A DNA stretch of 11,166 nt from Methanosarcinaceae archaeon (GTDB lineage Archaea; Halobacteriota; Methanosarcinia; Methanosarcinales; Methanosarcinaceae): contig JAUWBW010000043.1 in assembly GCA_030609665.1 (NCBI GenBank), positions 1 through 11,166 on the forward strand, given 5' to 3'. Shown piece by piece: positions 7,021-11,166 of the stretch (its first letter is position 1; each line of letters opens with the position of its first letter). The notes below the pieces were generated by a model that worked only from the letters and a program-made list of their open reading frames with translations, did no database searches and was not told the DNA's origin. Both the position numbers and the translations under genes were made by a program.

Positions 7021-7030
7021 CATATAAAAG
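7021..7030 (-). promoter_or_regulatory. TATA box of the MFS gene
   Basis: CTTTTATATG on the minus strand lies about 48-57 bases upstream of the ATG at 6973. With the usual archaeal TATA-to-start distance of about 25 bases, transcription would begin near 6998. Confidence 0.5.
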
Positions 7031-7276
7031 AGTGTTGACAATCGCGCATGAACTATAATATCTTAACAGGTGTTTATCCAATGCACCTATTTGATATTGA
7101 TTATTGATGATATTATAAATCATCGCTTCATTTGAATTGTCATTTAATTAATCATCACCAACTACGAATAATTTATTTTCATCCAGAATATACTTGAAAT
7201 CGCTTTCTCTATAAGTTTATTGTTATATGGCGAGACTGTCTAATAGTTTGGTGTTGAGGCGAAAATCTGATTTTCA

Positions 7277-7305
7277 CATGCTTGCTTGCTTGCTTGCTTG
7301 CATGT
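7277..7305. repeat. CTTG tetranucleotide repeat framed by inverted ACATGC/GCATGT
   Basis: Five perfect CTTG units (7281-7300) are flanked by ACATGC (7277-7282) and its reverse complement GCATGT (7300-7305). The unit is short and non-coding, and can change length by slippage. The perfect palindrome at 7261-7275 lies immediately upstream. Confidence 0.8.
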
Positions 7306-7420
7306 CGGTTTGCACGGATTAAATTTTATTTTACACTGATAATCGCCCCACCACTTCCATGACAACAATTTGCTACCCACAAATTGCTCCACATCAATCA
7401 AACACAAACCAACCTATCGT

Positions 7421-7428
7421 TTTATATA
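7421..7428 (+). promoter_or_regulatory. TATA box of the heat-shock operon
   Basis: TTTATATA fits the archaeal TATA consensus. Transcription would start near 7446-7452, inside the palindrome at 7438-7452, leaving a leader of about 165 bases before the regulator ATG at 7615. Confidence 0.65.
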
Positions 7429-7437
7429 CAATGACCA

Positions 7438-7452
7438 CTAACTAGAGGTTAG
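7438..7452. promoter_or_regulatory. HSR1-type heat-shock operator CTAAC-N5-GTTAG
   Basis: CTAAC-TAGAG-GTTAG is a perfect palindrome (6 bp per arm if the outer A/T at 7437/7453 is included). It equals the CTAAC-N5-GTTAG cis motif reported from footprints of the Archaeoglobus fulgidus regulator HSR1 upstream of AF1298. It begins about 10 bases after the TATA box and covers the expected start of transcription, so a bound regulator would block initiation. The downstream gene encodes an HSR1-like protein, implying autoregulation. Confidence 0.8.
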
Positions 7453-7547
7453 TACCCAAATGACATCACTCCTTGGTTACTAACTCTCTGTGTATATCTT
7501 CCCCTCCACAAATAAACCCTTGCTAACGCTTGGATTTACTTGTTTAA

Positions 7548-7567
7548 CCTTGGGTCCTCCCCCAAGG
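7548..7567 (+). promoter_or_regulatory. Leader hairpin with an anti-ribosome-binding-site loop
   Basis: CCTTGGG (7548-7554) pairs with CCCAAGG (7561-7567) around the loop TCCTCC. The loop bases TCCTC (7555-7559) are complementary to GAGGA (7605-7609), the ribosome-binding site of the regulator gene. The hairpin is seen in the sequence; a regulatory role is inferred. Confidence 0.4.
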
Positions 7568-7604
7568 AACACCACAAAGTCGGACTGACATGTAAGCATA
7601 AATT

Positions 7605-7609
7605 GAGGA
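7605..7609 (+). promoter_or_regulatory. Ribosome-binding site of the heat-shock regulator
   Basis: GAGGA ends five bases before ATG 7615. It sets the gene start there and not at the upstream in-frame TTG 7540, which has no such site and would add residues unlike the family. Confidence 0.7.
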
Positions 7610-7614
7610 AAAAT

Positions 7615-8313
7615 ATGGAATCAGCACAAATGCTTGACATACTGGGCAACGGGAACAGGAGAAAGATCCTCCAGCTCCTGTCTAACCGGCCATGTTATGT
7701 CAGTGAGATATCAGGGCGACTCGGAGTTGGTCCAAAAGCAATTATCAATCATCTGAGCCTGCTTGAGCAAACAGGACTCATAGAAAGCCATGTGGACAAG
7801 CAGAGACGCAAATACTTCAACATTGCAGATAACATGCGCATTGAAGTAGCGGTGTCACCTCATTTTTATGCCGTATCTGTGCACACGACTCCAATTAACA
7901 CAAGATATTATTTAACACAAGATGACAGCGAAACGATCGAAGTGCAAAAAGCACACGCTGCATCATTACTTGCAGAATTGAACCGCAAAATACAGAACAC
8001 GAAAAACAAACAGGAAGAACTCGCACGCAAACAACAGGAATTACAAGTCGAATATTCCGAACTCATGGATATCTGCATGGATGTGACAGATAAAGTTGCA
8101 GATAATCCCCTTGAGGCACAGATACTATATGCACTGCTAAAAAACAAACACAGCATAGCATCGCTATCCTATCATTTTTCATTACATCCAACCCTCATAA
8201 GTGCCCAGATGCTAACAATGGCTAAAAGAGGGCTCATTGAATATACGATAAGGGACAATCAACAATACTGGAAAATACTTGAATCTGAAAACGAAACAGG
8301 TGATGAACAATGA
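7615..8313 (+). CDS. HSR1-like winged-helix heat-shock regulator
   Basis: This is a 232-residue DNA-binding protein. Residues 5-70 form an ArsR-type winged helix (LDILGNGNRRKILQLL, recognition-helix region about 37-51, wing about 56-69). Residues about 115-153 are a charged heptad-like helix, probably a coiled coil for dimerisation. Residues about 167-222 look like a second winged helix (EAQILYALLKNK ... LISAQMLTMAKRGLIEY). No metal-binding ArsR cysteine motif is seen. The gene overlaps cdc48 by four bases and heads an operon with cdc48 and hsp20, the gene set controlled by HSR1 (AF1298) in A. fulgidus and, in part, by Phr in Pyrococcus. I infer a repressor of its own operon acting at 7438-7452 and relieved by heat or unfolded protein. 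The family call is firm; the HSR1 role is inferred from context. Confidence 0.87.
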   Translation: MESAQMLDILGNGNRRKILQLLSNRPCYVSEISGRLGVGPKAIINHLSLLEQTGLIESHVDKQRRKYFNIADNMRIEVAVSPHFYAVSVHTTPINTRYYLTQDDSETIEVQKAHAASLLAELNRKIQNTKNKQEELARKQQELQVEYSELMDICMDVTDKVADNPLEAQILYALLKNKHSIASLSYHFSLHPTLISAQMLTMAKRGLIEYTIRDNQQYWKILESENETGDEQ

Positions 8314-10562
8314 GTGGAGAAATTGTTGTACGGGTAGCCGAAGCATATCATCGGGACGCTGGCAGGGGTATTGCCAGACTTGACAAAGACTTGATGGAAA
8401 ATGTAGGTGTTGCAAGCGGTGACATCATCGAGATCAAAAGTAAAGAAAAAGCATACGGCATCGTCTGGCCCGGATATCCCGATGATACTGGAAAAAGCAT
8501 CATACGAATTGATGGTAACATCCGCAACAATGCCAAAGTCGGCCTGGATGACAAAGTAAAGATCAAAAAGGTAGATGCAAAAGAAGCAAAACGGATAACA
8601 CTGGCACCCACAAAATCGGTCAGACTGGTCGGTGGTACGCGATACATCCTGAGGATACTTGAAGGCAGACCGATTGACCGCGGCCAGAACATACGCGTTG
8701 AGACCGTCAACAACCCCCTATCGTTCATTGTCATGTCAACAACCCCCTCCGGACCTGTTATTGTTTCACGCAACACCGAGATCATGCTCAAAGAAAAACC
8801 CGTCGGTGAAGGCATAACGACCGAACACCTATCATACGAAGACATCGGCGGGCTCAAACGTGAGATCGGACTTGTGCGCGAGATGATCGAACTACCCCTG
8901 CGTCATCCCGAACTGTTCCAGAAACTTGGCGTCGAACCGCCAAAAGGAGTTCTCCTGCACGGACCGCCCGGAACCGGAAAAACCATGATCGCAAAAGCAG
9001 TTGCATCCGAGACCGATGCGAATTTCATATCTATCAGCGGTCCGGAGATCGTATCAAAATACTACGGCGAGAGTGAACAGAAACTGCGTGAGATGTTCGA
9101 AGAAGCACAACGTGACGCACCAACGATCATATTCATAGACGAGATCGACTCGATCGCACCAAAACGTGGTGAAGTGACCGGTGAAGTTGAACGCAGGGTT
9201 GTTGCGCAACTCCTTTCACTCATGGATGGGTTACAATCCAGAGGAGAGGTCGTTGTCATTGCTGCAACCAACCGCCCGAATTCGATCGATGAAGCCCTGC
9301 GGCGCGGCGGTAGGTTCGACAGGGAGATCGAGATAGGTATCCCTGACCGAAATGGAAGATTGCAAATAATGCATGTCCATACTCGTGGAATGCCGCTTGA
9401 AGATGGTCTGGACCTTGAAGGACTTGCAGACATCACGCACGGATTTGTAGGTGCTGACCTCTCATCACTCTGTAAGGAAGCGGCGATGCATGCAATTCGA
9501 AGAATCCTTCCTTCAATAAATATCGAGGACGAGATACCACAAGAGATAATGGATGAACTTGAGGTCAAGAAAAATGATTTTGATGAAGCACTGAAGAACA
9601 TTGAACCTTCGGCTATGCGTGAAGTGTTCGTAGAAGTGGCGCATGTCAAATGGGACGATATCGGCGGGCTGGATATATCTAAACAGGAACTCATCGAGGC
9701 AGTCGAATGGCCACTCAAGTACCCTGAACTGTTCAGCGCCATCAACACCAAACCCCCACGCGGGATCATGCTATTCGGGCCACCCGGCACTGGCAAGACA
9801 ATGCTCGCAAAAGCCGTTGCAAGCGAGAGCGAAGCAAACTTTATCAGCATAAAAGGACCGGAAATGTTGAGCAAGTACGTGGGTGAATCAGAGCGTGCCG
9901 TCCGGGAAACATTCCGCAAGGCAAAACAGGCTGCACCGACCGTGATATTCTTTGACGAGATCGACTCGATCGCACCGCACCGCGGTACAAGTTCCGGCTC
10001 GCATGTCACAGAGCGCGTTATCAGCCAGATACTTACTGAACTGGACGGGATCGAAGAACTCAAGGACGTTGTGATCGTAGCCGCAACCAACCGACCGGAC
10101 ATGGTCGACCCCGCGCTCCTGCGCCCCGGCAGGTTTGATCGGCTGATCTACATCACAGTGCCAAATAAGGAAAGCCGCGAGAAGATATTTGCAATCCATC
10201 TTGAGGGCAAACCGATCGCGGATGAGGTTAAATTGTCCGAACTTGCAGGTATAACCGATGGATACGTTGGTGCAGATATCGAGGCGATCTGCCGTGAGGC
10301 TTCTATGCTTGCAATGCGTGAGGTGATCAAACCCAATGTAGATAAAGCGGAAATGTTAAAGATGGTGGAAGGAATACAATTGACCAAAGACCATTTCAAA
10401 CATGCAGTGTCGCGTGTTAAACCCACAACATCGAGAAGTGCGCTAAACCTATATGATCAAAGTGCAGAGACATTTGCAAGATATGCGGCTAACGATTATG
10501 AACCGCAAGAAGAAGGTGCAGATGAACATAGAATAGGTTCCACAACAGATTACATTAGTTAA
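8310..10562 (+). CDS. cdc48: Cdc48/VAT-type AAA+ ATPase (p97 homologue)
   Basis: This is a 750-residue hexameric unfoldase. It has an N domain (about 1-190, starting with the double-psi barrel VVRVAEAYHRDAGRGIARLD) and two AAA modules. D1 has Walker A GPPGTGKT (218-225), Walker B IIFIDEID (273-280) and arginine fingers R335/R338. D2 has Walker A GPPGTGKT (490-497) and Walker B VIFFDEID (545-552). Pore loops are KYYGESE in D1 and KYVGESE in D2 (522-528). Family knowledge assigns ATP-driven unfolding of substrates, in archaea often for the 20S proteasome. The C-terminus ends DYIS, not a canonical HbYX proteasome-docking tail. It starts within the regulator's stop (ATGA, 8310-8313), and hsp20 follows 24 bases after its end. 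Length is normal for the family and the gene looks intact. Confidence 0.97.
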   Translation: MSGEIVVRVAEAYHRDAGRGIARLDKDLMENVGVASGDIIEIKSKEKAYGIVWPGYPDDTGKSIIRIDGNIRNNAKVGLDDKVKIKKVDAKEAKRITLAPTKSVRLVGGTRYILRILEGRPIDRGQNIRVETVNNPLSFIVMSTTPSGPVIVSRNTEIMLKEKPVGEGITTEHLSYEDIGGLKREIGLVREMIELPLRHPELFQKLGVEPPKGVLLHGPPGTGKTMIAKAVASETDANFISISGPEIVSKYYGESEQKLREMFEEAQRDAPTIIFIDEIDSIAPKRGEVTGEVERRVVAQLLSLMDGLQSRGEVVVIAATNRPNSIDEALRRGGRFDREIEIGIPDRNGRLQIMHVHTRGMPLEDGLDLEGLADITHGFVGADLSSLCKEAAMHAIRRILPSINIEDEIPQEIMDELEVKKNDFDEALKNIEPSAMREVFVEVAHVKWDDIGGLDISKQELIEAVEWPLKYPELFSAINTKPPRGIMLFGPPGTGKTMLAKAVASESEANFISIKGPEMLSKYVGESERAVRETFRKAKQAAPTVIFFDEIDSIAPHRGTSSGSHVTERVISQILTELDGIEELKDVVIVAATNRPDMVDPALLRPGRFDRLIYITVPNKESREKIFAIHLEGKPIADEVKLSELAGITDGYVGADIEAICREASMLAMREVIKPNVDKAEMLKMVEGIQLTKDHFKHAVSRVKPTTSRSALNLYDQSAETFARYAANDYEPQEEGADEHRIGSTTDYIS

Positions 10563-10572
10563 ACAGACATCA

Positions 10573-10581
10573 AGAGGTGAT
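10573..10581 (+). promoter_or_regulatory. Ribosome-binding site of hsp20
   Basis: AGAGGTGAT ends five bases before ATG 10587. It is the strongest translation signal in the heat-shock operon, in keeping with high chaperone output from a shared mRNA. Confidence 0.7.
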
Positions 10582-10586
10582 ACATT

Positions 10587-11117
10587 ATGGCAGACAAAAG
10601 ACGAAGAAAAAGTTTGTTCGATGATATTTTCGGGGCAGACCCCTTTGAAGATGTCGAAGGTATGATAGACCACATGTTAAACGAAATGGGAATTAGCATG
10701 GATGAACTTTCAAAACAGCCTTTCGTGTATGGATTCTCAGTGAGCCAGCGCCCGGGTGAAGAGCCGGAGATCCGTGAATTTGGTGATTTGCCTCCCGAAG
10801 CCGTAAGCGGAAAAACGGAAGGAAAGCAAATTTATATAGGTGAGAGAAAACCGCTTGTCGATGTCTTTGATACCGAGGATTGCGTACATATTGTTGCCGA
10901 AATGCCCGGTATCGAGAAAGAAGACATACAATTGGATGCAACCGATTCAGCAGTTGAACTTAAAGCAACACATGGTGAACGAAAGTATTCCGAATACATT
11001 GAACTGCCTGTCAATGTTGACCCGGACAGTGCAAAGGCAACCTATCTCAACGGTGTACTTGAGGTCATCTTTGACCGACGGGATTCCGAGAAAAAGACCT
11101 CGATCCAGATCGAGTAG
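10587..11117 (+). CDS. hsp20: Small heat-shock protein, Hsp20/alpha-crystallin family
   Basis: This is a 176-residue ATP-independent holdase that binds unfolding proteins and forms large oligomers. Residues 1-87 are a variable N-terminal arm, with acidic/hydrophobic FDDIFGADPFEDVEGM near the start. Residues about 88-165 form the alpha-crystallin domain (PLVDVFDTEDCVHIVAEMPG, then the signature NGVLEVIF at 155-162). The C-terminal I-x-I motif (I173-Q-I175) used for oligomer assembly is present one residue before the end. It is the last gene of the regulator-cdc48-hsp20 operon. Client proteins held by Hsp20 would plausibly be unfolded by Cdc48. Confidence 0.95.
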   Translation: MADKRRRKSLFDDIFGADPFEDVEGMIDHMLNEMGISMDELSKQPFVYGFSVSQRPGEEPEIREFGDLPPEAVSGKTEGKQIYIGERKPLVDVFDTEDCVHIVAEMPGIEKEDIQLDATDSAVELKATHGERKYSEYIELPVNVDPDSAKATYLNGVLEVIFDRRDSEKKTSIQIE

Positions 11118-11126
11118 ATTACAGTT

Positions 11127-11164
11127 AGAAACCATACAATATTAGTCAGCATTGTTTGGTTTTT
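11127..11164 (+). terminator. Terminator hairpin of the heat-shock operon
   Basis: AAACCATACAAT (11129-11140) pairs with ATTGTTTGGTTT (11151-11162) over 12 positions with a single T-T mismatch and a 10-base loop. The stem can be extended by G-T and A-T pairs. It lies 11 bases after the hsp20 stop, and its 3' arm runs into TTTT. Confidence 0.75.
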
Positions 11165-11166
11165 AA

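Larger units (their letters stand above)
6974..7420. other. AT-rich divergent intergenic region without a gene
   Basis: No plausible ORF or recognisable stable RNA is visible. The stretch holds the MFS promoter, a dyad GATGAT/ATCATC (7106-7111 with 7119-7124), a palindrome GAAAATC-T-GATTTTC (7261-7275), the CTTG repeat, and a 7-bp dyad CAATTTG/CAAATTG (7366-7372 with 7380-7386). Confidence 0.6.

Noticed and set aside
7277..7305. CRISPR-like repetition
   Set aside because: A 4-bp tandem unit without spacers is a simple repeat, not an array, and no cas genes are present.
7540..7614. TTG start extending the heat-shock regulator by 25 codons
   Set aside because: There is no ribosome-binding site, the extra residues are not family-like, and the stretch contains a leader hairpin. 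ATG 7615 with GAGGA is better.
9062..10102. 346-codon minus-strand ORF
   Set aside because: It is a shadow of cdc48 on the opposite strand, Ser- and Ile-rich, with no domains. The plus-strand frame carries all AAA+ motifs.

Overview
The window comes from a methanogenic or methanotrophic archaeon of the Methanosarcinales type. The evidence is a six-gene Rnf operon in the order C-D-G-E-A-B known from Methanosarcina acetivorans, archaeal ribosome-binding sites of the AGGTGAT type, TATA-box promoters, and an archaeal heat-shock operon. The genus cannot be decided from this sequence.

Positions 1-4665 (+) hold rnfC (its first codons lie outside the window), rnfD, rnfG, rnfE, rnfA and rnfB. They are packed with 4-bp overlaps or very short gaps and form a membrane complex that moves electrons between ferredoxin and the membrane electron-transport chain, coupled to ion (probably Na+) transport. 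The covalent FMN site of RnfG, the four intramembrane [2Fe-2S] cysteines of RnfA and RnfE, and the many iron-sulfur motifs of RnfB and RnfC are all visible. The NADH/FMN glycine-rich motif of bacterial RnfC is not, which fits a complex that does not use NADH. A nested hairpin spans the rnfB stop codon.

Positions 4666-5290 carry no convincing protein gene. They hold two diverged direct repeats, an AT-rich hairpin and, on the minus strand, a 5'-truncated, ORF-less group II intron remnant with recognisable domains V and VI.

Positions 5291-6973 hold a small nucleoside 2-deoxyribosyltransferase-like gene (+) and a 12-helix MFS exporter (-). They converge with no bases between their stop codons.

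Positions 6974-7614 are a long, AT-rich divergent intergenic region with TATA boxes for both directions, several dyads, a CTTG tetranucleotide repeat, and a perfect CTAAC-N5-GTTAG palindrome.

Positions 7615-11117 (+) hold an HSR1-like winged-helix regulator, a Cdc48/VAT-type AAA+ ATPase and an Hsp20 chaperone, followed by a terminator hairpin. Gene content, and the palindrome just downstream of the TATA box, match the HSR1 heat-shock operon described in Archaeoglobus fulgidus (AF1298 with hsp20 and cdc48). This suggests that the same autoregulated protein-quality-control switch operates here.
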